In this document: in pieces, positions 1 to 6,303 of the stretch | Numbering within the stretch: the stretch's first letter is position 1 | How the letters are laid out: every line of letters begins with the position of its first letter | Assembly (NCBI GenBank): GCA_027314685.1 | Contig: DAHVAI010000324.1 | Coordinates: 1-7,671 of the forward strand | Length of the DNA stretch: 7,671 bases | Origin: Nitrososphaerota archaeon | GTDB lineage: Archaea; Thermoproteota; Nitrososphaeria; Nitrososphaerales; CADDZS01 | Reading direction: 5' to 3' | The notes under the pieces: generated by a model | What the model saw: only the letters and a program-made list of their open reading frames with translations | Databases searched by the model: none | Told to the model about the DNA's origin: nothing | Program-made: the position numbers and the translations under genes

Positions 1-1203
1 CGGGACGACCGGGCCGAAAATCTCTTCCTGGACGAGTTTTGAATCCTGAGTAACACCATCAATAACAGTTGGTCTGTAGTAAAATCCTTGAACGAAACTC
101 ATTGGCTCTGATCCACCGGTCAATATCTTCCCACCTTCACGCTTTGCATCTTCTACGAATTCTTCAGTTGTATCACGCGCGCTCTTACTCACCATCGGTC
201 CGAGTTCGGTTCCAGATTCTAGCGGATTTCCTATTTTCAGTTCTTCAGCTAGCTTAACAAACGCCGGGACAAACTTCTGCTTGATCTTTTCATCTACGTA
301 CATCCTTTCAGAGCAAATGCACGTCTGGCCGCAGTTCCAGAATCTAGCCCAGAGGGCGCATTTCAACGTCCATTCCATGTCAGCGTCGTGCCACACGATC
401 AACGGGGCTTTACCACCCAGTTCAAGCAGTAGTTTTCCGATGTGATTTGAAGCGCTCTGCATTATCTTCGAACCTGCTGCGGTGCTTCCAGTCATGGTGA
501 CGAGTCCCGTAATGCTGTTTGAGACTAGCTCATCACCCACTTCAGACCCGCTCCCATAGACCAAGTTTAGGACCCCCTTTGGAAGGCCCGCTTCAATCGC
601 GAGCTTAACAAGCTCGACTGAGCTAAGAGGGGTGTTCGTCGAAGGTTTTGTCACAACAGCGTTTCCGGCAATCAGAGCCGGCGCAATCTTCCTTGCGACG
701 GTCGCCGAAGGAAAGTTCCAAGGAGTAATTGAAGCAACGACGCCTATGGGCAGTTTCAGAATCATTACCGATTGCCTTGAAAAATCGCTTGGAAGGATGT
801 CGCCTTCTATTCTCCTTGCAAACTCTGCGTAATACTCGAAATTGGATGCCGCCCCTTCGACCTCGAGCCGTGACTCGAAAAGCGGTTTACCCTGCTCTGA
901 AGAAAGGATTCTTGCTAATCTCTCGTTGTCTCTGCGAATCAGTTCTGCAATTTTCTTGAGATAAGCGGCTCTCTTGATAGGAGCTAGATCCTCCCATTCC
1001 GGCTGCGCTTGTGCAGCGGCTTCAAGCGCCATTTTTGCGTCTTCTCTTGTACCCTTGCTGATAGTAGCAATTACGCTTGTAGTAGCAGGGCTCATGACAT
1101 TGATTCGTTCACCGCCGGCGGATTCGACCCATTCTCCGTCAATGAACATCCTGTTGTGCCCAAATACAATACTTTGATTCTTGGCTTGCCCTGTTTCTGT
1201 CAT
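1..1203 (-). CDS. NAD(P)+-dependent aldehyde dehydrogenase (ALDH superfamily), C-terminus cut by window edge
   Basis: Reading from ATG 1203 down to base 1 gives 401 codons with no stop. Family members are usually 470-500 residues, so roughly the last 75-100 lie outside the window. The enzyme oxidises an aldehyde to the carboxylic acid in the cytoplasm. Visible landmarks are TPWNFP (160-165), cofactor-contacting Lys186 in TKPST, the TGSTAAG turn (238-244), general base Glu261 in LELGGKAP, nucleophile Cys295 in CGQTCICSER, and EEIFGPV (393-399). The Glu261-Cys295 spacing of 34 matches the family. The sequence resembles the lactaldehyde, succinate-semialdehyde and archaeal glyceraldehyde dehydrogenase branch, but the substrate cannot be read from it. 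Thr189 stands where NAD-specific enzymes carry the ribose-binding Glu, which hints at NADP+ use. The ATG is supported by a TATA-like box about 28 bases upstream, implying a leaderless transcript. The gene lies 78 bp downstream of the DUF151 gene on the same strand but appears to have its own promoter. Confidence 0.95.
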   Translation of the reverse strand, partial: MTETGQAKNQSIVFGHNRMFIDGEWVESAGGERINVMSPATTSVIATISKGTREDAKMALEAAAQAQPEWEDLAPIKRAAYLKKIAELIRRDNERLARILSSEQGKPLFESRLEVEGAASNFEYYAEFARRIEGDILPSDFSRQSVMILKLPIGVVASITPWNFPSATVARKIAPALIAGNAVVTKPSTNTPLSSVELVKLAIEAGLPKGVLNLVYGSGSEVGDELVSNSITGLVTMTGSTAAGSKIMQSASNHIGKLLLELGGKAPLIVWHDADMEWTLKCALWARFWNCGQTCICSERMYVDEKIKQKFVPAFVKLAEELKIGNPLESGTELGPMVSKSARDTTEEFVEDAKREGGKILTGGSEPMSFVQGFYYRPTVIDGVTQDSKLVQEEIFGPVVP

Positions 1204-1225
1204 AAGTGTCCATAACTCAAAACAA

Positions 1226-1238
1226 GCAAATAAGCTTG
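1226..1238 (-). promoter_or_regulatory. TATA-like box of the aldehyde dehydrogenase gene, inside a small palindrome
   Basis: On the minus strand CTTATTTG (1235-1228) is centred about 28 bases before ATG 1203, the right distance for an archaeal promoter making a leaderless mRNA. The box lies between the arms of a perfect 5-bp inverted repeat (CAAGC at 1223-1227, GCTTG at 1234-1238 on the plus strand). A repressor bound there would block TBP, but that is inference. Confidence 0.4.
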
Positions 1239-1281
1239 CCACTTTTCGCGCTATAGCTTTTGTTGTGTGATTTCTTGTTCA

Positions 1282-1710
1282 CTAACTAGAGTTTTCTTCG
1301 CGCGTCATCAAAGTGGACTCCACCAGTATTGGAGCATCGTAGAACGCAGCGAGCGCGACGCAGTCCGAAGCTCGGTATCCTCGCAATGAAAAACTCTTTT
1401 CGTGGCCGCGGAAGTTGATATCACCTCGCAAGAGGGCTCCACTTCCATATATTTGGACGTTCACTACTTGAAGCCCGCCTCTTTCGGCGAGTTCCTCAAC
1501 GATGTTGTAAATGCTCGGTATTGATGATCTGTCTCCTTTGACGAACCGCGCCATGTGAGTTGCAACCTCGCCCGAAAAAGCCCTCATAACTAGTCTGTCT
1601 CTTTCGTCGGCAAGTGAGTTTAGACTGACAACCCCTTCTAGTCCACCCTCGTCCAGAAAGCCGATGGATCCCAAACGGGCAGGGACATACTTGGAATTAG
1701 CATCGGACAT
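1282..1710 (-). CDS. DUF151 / bifunctional nuclease (BFN) domain protein
   Basis: This is a 142-residue single-domain protein of the DUF151 (BFN) family, whose characterised plant members were reported to have RNase and DNase activity; the archaeal role is unknown. The recognisable core is FSGEVATHMARFVKG (45-59), then a helix with IYNIVEELAERGG (67-79). It ends with the family signature around RASDCVALAAFYDAPILV (113-130), the counterpart of the usual RPSDAIALAL...PI.V. The first Pro of that signature is Ala114 here, and Asp116 is kept. The length is normal and nothing suggests truncation. ATG 1710 has a TATA-like AAATACA centred about 27 bases upstream, so the message is probably leaderless. 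It lies between the trehalose phosphatase (114-bp gap) and the dehydrogenase (78-bp gap), all on the minus strand, but the promoters suggest separate transcription. A catalytic mechanism cannot be read from the sequence. Confidence 0.85.
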   Translation of the reverse strand: MSDANSKYVPARLGSIGFLDEGGLEGVVSLNSLADERDRLVMRAFSGEVATHMARFVKGDRSSIPSIYNIVEELAERGGLQVVNVQIYGSGALLRGDINFRGHEKSFSLRGYRASDCVALAAFYDAPILVESTLMTREENSS

Positions 1711-1733
1711 TACTCAAGCACTCTTCATGCCTT

Positions 1734-1740
1734 GTATTTG
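1734..1740 (-). promoter_or_regulatory. TATA-like box of the DUF151 gene
   Basis: AAATACA on the minus strand is centred about 27 bases upstream of ATG 1710, with no convincing ribosome-binding site between them. That spacing fits a leaderless archaeal transcript starting at or next to the ATG. Confidence 0.35.
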
Positions 1741-1824
1741 ACCATAGTTGGGATTCGCGTCTTGATAGAGGCCAACGGATTTGCAATCCAAAGGCCCTTA
1801 GCACGTATACGATTATCTACAAAC

Positions 1825-2616
1825 CTAGTTCCCGCTTTGCAAACTTGCTTTTGCCAAAACGTTGATGAAACACCAGACATCGCCCACAGATCGAAGATAA
1901 TATCTCGCTTTTGTCTTGGCACGTTTGTGCATCACCTTTATTGTAATGTGACCAGCAAGGCTACGAAATGCGTCCTCGTCCGTTATGTCATCGCCTATGA
2001 AAATCACGGCGCCTCGCTTTCTAAGAGTTCGCAATATTTTCAAAGCAGCCAATCCCTTGTTCCACCTCACACGCGGCCTTACTTCGACTATCATTTTGCC
2101 TGTGGTCAGCCTCAGAGCCTTGTACTTTGCCACTATCCCTTTGACAATATGCACCACTTCCTCTCTCTGAGATGGCTTTACTATTCTGTAATGTACCGAA
2201 ACCGTGAGTCCCTTATCCTCAACTATTACACCCGGAATGGATTCAAGCTTAAATTTCAATTCGCTTGCCATTGCTTTCAAGAATTTCTCCATTTTCACCG
2301 CCTCTGGATGCTTGAAATTTAACCTTGGTCCAGATATTTCGAACCCGTGGTTTCCGGCGTAGTATATTCCATCAACGTTTACAATTCGCTTTAGCTGATC
2401 ATTCGACCTCCCGCTAATTACTGCAATCTCAAATTTTTTGTTGGAAGCGAGATTTTGTAGAAGTTTGTGATTTTTCTTTCCAAGCCTTACCAAATCTGGT
2501 CTGCGAGCGATTCTTGCAAGCGTTCCATCAAGATCACAAAACAAGTACACAGTCTTAACTCTAGAAAGAGATTGCTCCAAACGTTTCCTTTGATCGAAAA
2601 GGTAAATCGCCAACAA
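1825..2616 (-). CDS. otsB: Trehalose-6-phosphate phosphatase (HAD superfamily)
   Basis: A 263-residue cytoplasmic phosphatase that hydrolyses trehalose 6-phosphate to trehalose and phosphate. All HAD motifs of the OtsB family are present: DLDGT (28-32) with nucleophile Asp28 and acid/base Asp30, SGR (68-70), Lys187 in EVRPRVRWNKG (178-188), and the Mg-binding GDDITDEDAF (208-217). The cap-domain substrate signatures GNHG (88-91) and EDKGLTVSVHYR (133-144) separate it from other HAD phosphatases. The length is normal for OtsB. The start is a TTG at 2616, followed at once by a second TTG. A GGTGA Shine-Dalgarno (2624-2620) lies 3 bases before the first and 6 before the second, so either may be used. 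It is divergent from the putative trehalose-phosphate synthase across 145 bp, which supports the pathway assignment strongly. Confidence 0.94.
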   Translation of the reverse strand: MLAIYLFDQRKRLEQSLSRVKTVYLFCDLDGTLARIARRPDLVRLGKKNHKLLQNLASNKKFEIAVISGRSNDQLKRIVNVDGIYYAGNHGFEISGPRLNFKHPEAVKMEKFLKAMASELKFKLESIPGVIVEDKGLTVSVHYRIVKPSQREEVVHIVKGIVAKYKALRLTTGKMIVEVRPRVRWNKGLAALKILRTLRKRGAVIFIGDDITDEDAFRSLAGHITIKVMHKRAKTKARYYLRSVGDVWCFINVLAKASLQSGN

Positions 2617-2619
2617 GAG

Positions 2620-2668
2620 TCACCAGAGGTTCTTTATCGCGATATTAAGATGTAATTGTTAGTATATT
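2620..2668 (-). promoter_or_regulatory. Promoter and ribosome site of the trehalose phosphatase gene
   Basis: On the minus strand AATATAC (2668-2662) is a good TATA box. It predicts a start near 2640 and a leader of about 24 bases holding GGTGA (2624-2620) just before the TTG start. A second AT-rich candidate, TTAATAT (2648-2642), would instead give an almost leaderless message. I favour the first because the Shine-Dalgarno would then be transcribed. Confidence 0.35.
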
Positions 2669-2697
2669 GCACTATAGAAACTAGATAGTCAGTTTTG

Positions 2698-2751
2698 TCC
2701 CGAAAAATAGGAAAGGTTATGAGTCTGGATTGAGTTATAACAACTTCGGGA
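2698..2751. repeat. Perfect 7-bp inverted repeat flanking the treT/TPS TATA box
   Basis: TCCCGAA (2698-2704) is matched exactly by TTCGGGA (2745-2751), with 40 bases between the arms. The probable plus-strand TATA box (2735-2740) lies inside. It sits in the divergent control region of the two trehalose genes, so it could be a paired operator. It is less likely to be an RNA hairpin, because most of it lies upstream of the expected transcription start. Confidence 0.45.
2735..2740 (+). promoter_or_regulatory. TATA box of the trehalose glycosyltransferase gene
   Basis: TTATAA lies 22 bases before TTG 2762 and 34 before ATG 2774. An archaeal start about 26 bases downstream of the box centre falls at about 2763. 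That makes TTG 2762 a leaderless start at best and leaves ATG 2774 with a leader of about 10 bases, so the box does not settle the start codon. Confidence 0.4.
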
Positions 2752-2761
2752 GAGATGAGAG

Positions 2762-4198
2762 TTGAGCAGGAAAATGAACAGGATTAGACTTTGCATTAAC
2801 ACGCAAACCCCTCTAATTAGATTCAACGTACCATACCAGGATCTCTTGGAAAAATACCAGGTGAGGAAAGGATCAATCAAGCTCTCAGACTTACGTGAAG
2901 GCGTAGATTATGATTACACCCCAGGGGGTGTGACCGCGATGCTCCAACCGATTGTTAAGAGATTGATTGACCTAGACATAATCGACAAACCTGCTTGGGT
3001 CGCCCTAGGTCCAGGATCGCCAGAGAGAATCGAAAGTGATATTGCGAATCTCTATAATGTATGGCTCGATAGAGATCAACTGTCACTTTATGCAAATTTC
3101 AAGGAAGGTATCTGGAATGAAATTCATGGTTTAGATAGCCCTTCCTTCAAGGCCGAGGAGTATGAGGCTTACGTCGAATATAACTGGCGATGCGCAAAGA
3201 TTATGCTGAAGATGCTAAACGACATTGATTTTTATTGGATTCATGATTTCCAGCAGCTACACATAGGGAACCTGATTGGACCCTCAGCTCCAGCCATTTT
3301 GAGATGGCACATTCCGTTCAATCTAGAGAGGGTGTCTGAGAGACTCAGGACGCTTATTCTCAAGAGCATTGAAGGTTTTGATTCGATAGTTGTTAGCACA
3401 AAAAGAGATCTTGAAGGTCTAATCCGGGCAGGCTACAGGGGAACTGCGCACGCGTTTTATCCGTACCTTGACAAGAAGATTTGGAGCAAGGCTTCGGAAG
3501 CTTCGTTGGATCAGGTCAGAACAAAGTTTAGCCTAAAAACAGACGATCGACTATTGTTGGTAGTCGCTAGGATGGATCCGATCAAGGGTCAGGACGTCGC
3601 GATAAAGGCACTATCCGCAATCTCTGACAAGTACCCGAAGGCAAAGCTAGTTCTTGCAGGAAATGGAAGCTTTACGGGAAGCTCGAGTGGTGGACTGGGT
3701 CATCCAAAGGCTTCGACTTGGAGGGTGAATCTTGAAGCCCTTACGGAGGATTTGCATCTTCAGGATAGTGTTCTGTTTACCGGACATATCAACCATGAAG
3801 AGCTAAATGCATTCTACACTTTATCAGAAGCTGTTCTGGTCACCTCATCAATCGAAGGTTTCAATCTTACAGCGGTCGAAGGTTGGTTGCATGGCAAGCC
3901 TTGCGTTGTTAGTCAAGGAGCCGGTGTTTCAGAGCTTGTGCATAACGAAGTAAATGGTTACACCTTTGCCCCGTTAGAGTATCACGACCTAGCCGAAAGA
4001 CTGGACGATCTATTGGGTGCTCCTGAGCGTGCTGTGAAGCTGGGTGAAAACGGCACGATAATGGCAAAGCAATGTTCAGTCGAATTTGCTGTGGACCGTT
4101 TCCAAGAGGTATTCGAGCAAACCTCAGCGAAGTATGCGAAGGTTCACAAGACCATTCCATCGGTCTTGCAGTCGGAAGTACGAACAGTCGGCACTTAA
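2762..4198 (+). CDS. GT-B glycosyltransferase, probable trehalose-6-phosphate synthase (non-classical, GT4-like)
   Basis: This 478-residue cytoplasmic enzyme should transfer glucose from an NDP-glucose to glucose 6-phosphate, or, if it is TreT-like, to glucose. The N-terminal half carries OtsA-like signatures: TPGGVTAMLQPIV (53-65), comparable to the donor-binding GG loop of GT20, ANFKEGIWNEIHGL (111-124), WIHDFQQL (159-166), comparable to OtsA WIHDYHL, and RWHIPF (181-186). The C-terminal half is GT4-like: R270-M-D-P-I-K275-G with the same Arg/Lys spacing as OtsA Arg262/Lys267, a nucleotide-binding strand near VLAGNGS (297-303), and an EX7E motif from Glu365 to Glu373. No phosphatase domain is fused. 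It is divergent from otsB, which argues for synthase over TreT. From memory, a GT4-type synthase has been described in Sulfolobus acidocaldarius. The start may be TTG 2762 or ATG 2774; the strand that makes up the protein core begins at about residue 7, so ATG 2774 is equally acceptable. It ends 2 bp from the convergent acetyltransferase remnant. Confidence 0.85.
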   Translation: MSRKMNRIRLCINTQTPLIRFNVPYQDLLEKYQVRKGSIKLSDLREGVDYDYTPGGVTAMLQPIVKRLIDLDIIDKPAWVALGPGSPERIESDIANLYNVWLDRDQLSLYANFKEGIWNEIHGLDSPSFKAEEYEAYVEYNWRCAKIMLKMLNDIDFYWIHDFQQLHIGNLIGPSAPAILRWHIPFNLERVSERLRTLILKSIEGFDSIVVSTKRDLEGLIRAGYRGTAHAFYPYLDKKIWSKASEASLDQVRTKFSLKTDDRLLLVVARMDPIKGQDVAIKALSAISDKYPKAKLVLAGNGSFTGSSSGGLGHPKASTWRVNLEALTEDLHLQDSVLFTGHINHEELNAFYTLSEAVLVTSSIEGFNLTAVEGWLHGKPCVVSQGAGVSELVHNEVNGYTFAPLEYHDLAERLDDLLGAPERAVKLGENGTIMAKQCSVEFAVDRFQEVFEQTSAKYAKVHKTIPSVLQSEVRTVGT

Positions 4199-4200
4199 TG

Positions 4201-4485
4201 CTAAGAATGCGGCTCGAAGTATTCTTTTCTCCTCGTCCATTCGTGCTTCAACATCCCGAAGTACATCTGATTCCAGTACTTTCCCTCGAAGAAGCACCGG
4301 TCTCCGAGTGTTCCTTCGTGCTTGAAACCAAGTTTTAGCAGGAGCTTCTTAGATGGTTCGTTAATTTCGAATGGGCATGCTTCTATTCTGTGAAAGTCTA
4401 TCTCAAAACCGTAGACGAGTACAGCCCATAATGCTTCAAACATGTAACCGCGCTTCTCCACCAGTCTGCGATGGGTCTTGAGCAT
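4201..4485 (-). pseudogene. GNAT acetyltransferase (RimJ/RimL-like), C-terminal half only
   Basis: The 94 codons match only the second half of a RimJ/RimL-type N-acetyltransferase, normally about 170-190 residues. Visible elements are KRGYMFEALWAVLVYGF (11-27), a worn version of the acetyl-CoA-binding GKGYxTEAL helix, then HRIEA (32-36), NEPSKKLLLKLGF (42-54) and the final strand pair with YWNQMYFGMLKHEW (70-83). Everything before the acetyl-CoA loop is missing, namely the first four strands that shape the substrate pocket. Reading the same frame further upstream gives no acetyltransferase-like sequence. The nominal ATG 4485 overlaps the TAA that ends the amidohydrolase remnant, which looks like translational coupling but is better read as a deletion junction. 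A functional short protein is unlikely. The stop is only 2 bp from the end of the convergent glycosyltransferase gene. Confidence 0.7.
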
Positions 4486-4888
4486 TAGACTATTTTGGGA
4501 CTTCGAATGCTCCCTCGTTTGAGGCTCGCGCCAAAAGAGCGCCTGACTTTACCAATCTCTCTGACAGCGGTGAAACCAGAATGAAGTAGAGCGTTCAAAT
4601 CCTTCACCGATCTCAGAGCTGTTAGTACGCCAGGAACAGTTGCCCATTCCATAATTCCGTGGCCTTTGGGTGCTCCAAAGAAATGCACGTGAGAATGGAT
4701 TAACCCCGGCAAAATCGTGATGCCATCTTCATTCTCACTAAGAATCTTGGCTCTCCTCGACGCTTGAACTGAGCCTTTCTCGCTAAAACAAGAGATAAGA
4801 CCACTCTGCGAATCGATTACGATTGTAGCCTTTTCGTGTAACTGCCTGCCATCAAAGACCCGGCCGCAAAGGACAATTTGCCGTTCAT
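4485..4888 (-). pseudogene. Amidohydrolase (imidazolonepropionase/prolidase-like) N-terminal fragment, frameshifted
   Basis: About 130 codons match the start of a metal-dependent amidohydrolase, a family of roughly 400-450 residues. Seen are CGRVFDG and a following beta-sandwich strand with ATIVID, then ILPGLIHSHVHF with the metal-binding His-x-His, then LLHSGFTAVREIG, and finally SPKIV where the family usually reads GPRIL. A TAA follows at 4487-4485, so the whole catalytic barrel beyond the first metal motif is absent. This reading frame has no ATG, GTG or TTG between its upstream stop (about 4906) and the TTG at 4712, which lies inside the conserved PGLIHSHVH segment. ATG 4888 is 30 bases from a TATA-like box and begins MNGKLS in another frame; adding one base after codon 5 would give MNGKLxLCGRVFDG. 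The gene therefore appears to have suffered a one-base deletion as well as loss of its 3' two-thirds. Confidence 0.75.
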
Positions 4889-4914
4889 TTAGCTCTGCGA
4901 TATTTTAGGTCTGG

Positions 4915-4923
4915 GATAAAGTT
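4915..4923 (-). promoter_or_regulatory. Relict TATA-like box of the amidohydrolase pseudogene
   Basis: ACTTTATCC on the minus strand is centred about 30 bases upstream of ATG 4888, at roughly leaderless spacing. It supports that ATG as the original start of the now frameshifted gene. Confidence 0.3.
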
Positions 4924-4958
4924 TTGCGGGTTTAGGCGCGCTCATTGGTCTAGATGCA

Positions 4959-4965
4959 TTAAATA
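4959..4965 (+). promoter_or_regulatory. TATA-like box of the MFS transporter gene
   Basis: TTAAATA is centred about 23 bases before TTG 4985, within tolerance for an archaeal promoter giving a leaderless or nearly leaderless transcript. The 96-bp region 4889-4984 is shared with the oppositely oriented amidohydrolase remnant. Confidence 0.35.
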
Positions 4966-4984
4966 GAGTGGGGCTGAGTCTGCC

Positions 4985-6253
4985 TTGTCAACAGTCATCT
5001 TGACGTTAGGATCACTACGAAAAATTCCTGGAGACATTTGGTTCACCTCTTTTCTAAGCGTCATAGGTTTGATCGGCTGGTCCGTTGCAATGCCCTTTTT
5101 CGGCGTCTACCTCAGTGTCTCGAGAGGAATTCCTCTGGGTGAAGTTGGCATAACTTACCTGCTTTCTGCCATTCTCAGCTTCTTCAGCCAGCTAGTGGGT
5201 GGAAGACTTGTGGATTCTTTTGGGGTAAAGCCAGTAATGCGCTACGGTTACTTGGGCACATCAATTGCAGCAGCCGTTACAGCGTACCTTGTCATAATCA
5301 ATGTGAATGGCTTACTTTTGATACTTCTCTATCCACTCTTCAACTTCATCAGAGGATTATCTCAGCCGTCGATATCGTCACTTATTGCCAACAGAAGCGC
5401 TGCAGAAGTGCGAACTGGATTTTCAATGCAGAATATTGGTGGCAATCTCGGGTTTGCCATCGGTCCAGCAATAGGAGGAGTACTTTCAGAATACGCAGGT
5501 TACGGCGACATATTCTTTGTATCGTGCTTCATGTCGTTGATTGCCCTCGCATCAACAACTTATTGGTTCCGCAAGAAAATCCCCGAAAGTATACAAAGTG
5601 AAAGAATGCACGATTCCAAAAAATTCAGACTAAGCTGGACTGCTGACAGAAACCTGATACTGCTATTCATACTGCTAGCTTGCATCTTTTTTGCGTTGGG
5701 ATACGAGGTCACTCCTATGTCGCTCTTTGCTGCAAACTTTCTGAATATCCCCGACTCTCTTCTGGGACTCCTTTTCACAACGAACGGTCTTGTCATCGTC
5801 TTTGTACAACTTCCGTTGATGCGTGTATTCGGTCGAGTTTCACTGATTTTTCCAATGACAATAGGATGTGTGCTGACAGCAGCTAGCTATTTCCTGATTG
5901 GAATCTCGACTCAGTTCACAGAGTTGTGGATAGCTATGGTAATCGTGACGCTTGGAGAGGTGGCTCTTACTGTACCTTCGCAGCTGGTCGTGACCGCCTT
6001 CTCCGAACCTGGGAATCGTGGTACCTTTCAAGGATACTATTTCGCCTTCTCAAACGGTGGAAGATCTATCTCATCCTTTATCGGACCGCTCTCGTTCCAG
6101 ATCTTTGCATTGCATATAGCAGTAGCTTGGTATGGCGTTGCGTTGTTTGTTCTTGCAACCGGAGGTCTACTCGCATGGATTTCACCGAGAGTGGAACGCG
6201 ACTATCGCAGGAGGCTTGTACGAGATGCAACTTCACTTGAGCAGCATCCATGA
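4985..6253 (+). CDS. Major facilitator superfamily transporter, DHA-type (drug/solute efflux)
   Basis: A 422-residue inner-membrane protein with about twelve hydrophobic helices in two halves, split by a charged cytoplasmic loop around residues 196-222. MFS motif A between helices 2 and 3 reads GGRLVDSFGVKPVM (72-85), with the conserved Gly and Asp. Helix 5 carries GFAIGPAIGG (156-165), a good match to the gxxxGPxxGG antiporter motif C of proton-coupled efflux pumps. Export of a small hydrophobic compound is thus more likely than uptake, but the substrate is unknown. The length is normal. The TTG start at 4985 is chosen because it lies 23 bases after a TATA-like box; another TTG at 5000 is possible, and both precede the first helix. 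The tail after residue 411 is hydrophilic. The coding sequence is followed 0-50 bases later by a long imperfect hairpin. Its neighbours are pseudogenes, so genomic context does not help with function. Confidence 0.92.
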   Translation: MSTVILTLGSLRKIPGDIWFTSFLSVIGLIGWSVAMPFFGVYLSVSRGIPLGEVGITYLLSAILSFFSQLVGGRLVDSFGVKPVMRYGYLGTSIAAAVTAYLVIINVNGLLLILLYPLFNFIRGLSQPSISSLIANRSAAEVRTGFSMQNIGGNLGFAIGPAIGGVLSEYAGYGDIFFVSCFMSLIALASTTYWFRKKIPESIQSERMHDSKKFRLSWTADRNLILLFILLACIFFALGYEVTPMSLFAANFLNIPDSLLGLLFTTNGLVIVFVQLPLMRVFGRVSLIFPMTIGCVLTAASYFLIGISTQFTELWIAMVIVTLGEVALTVPSQLVVTAFSEPGNRGTFQGYYFAFSNGGRSISSFIGPLSFQIFALHIAVAWYGVALFVLATGGLLAWISPRVERDYRRRLVRDATSLEQHP

Positions 6254-6303
6254 CTTTGGGACCGCGGTTATTGAGGATACTATCCTGATAACGTGTGCCA
6301 AAG
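6254..6303 (+). terminator. Nested hairpin directly after the MFS stop codon
   Basis: Three nested paired segments occupy 50 bases: CTTTGG (6254-6259) with CCAAAG (6298-6303), GTTAT (6267-6271) with ATAAC (6288-6292), and AGGAT (6274-6278) with ATCCT (6282-6286) around a 3-base loop. There is no U-tract after it, so it is not a classical intrinsic terminator. A 3'-end processing or stability structure, or a remnant element, is as likely. Confidence 0.4.

Noticed and set aside
632..1215. Several plus-strand frames of 66-76 codons
   Set aside because: They lie opposite the aldehyde dehydrogenase, whose motifs are complete over the whole stretch.
1725..1922. 65-codon minus-strand frame
   Set aside because: It overlaps the phosphatase C-terminus in another frame and the DUF151 promoter region; no start signal and no recognisable family.
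1732..2322. Long plus-strand frame (196 codons)
   Set aside because: It lies antisense to the trehalose phosphatase, whose catalytic motifs are certain. Its translation is rich in His, Cys and Tyr without family features, so it is a shadow.
4201..4712. Intact two-gene operon with TAATG translational coupling
   Set aside because: Both products are only parts of their families (N-terminal third and C-terminal half), and the upstream one lacks a start in frame. A deletion junction explains the overlap better.
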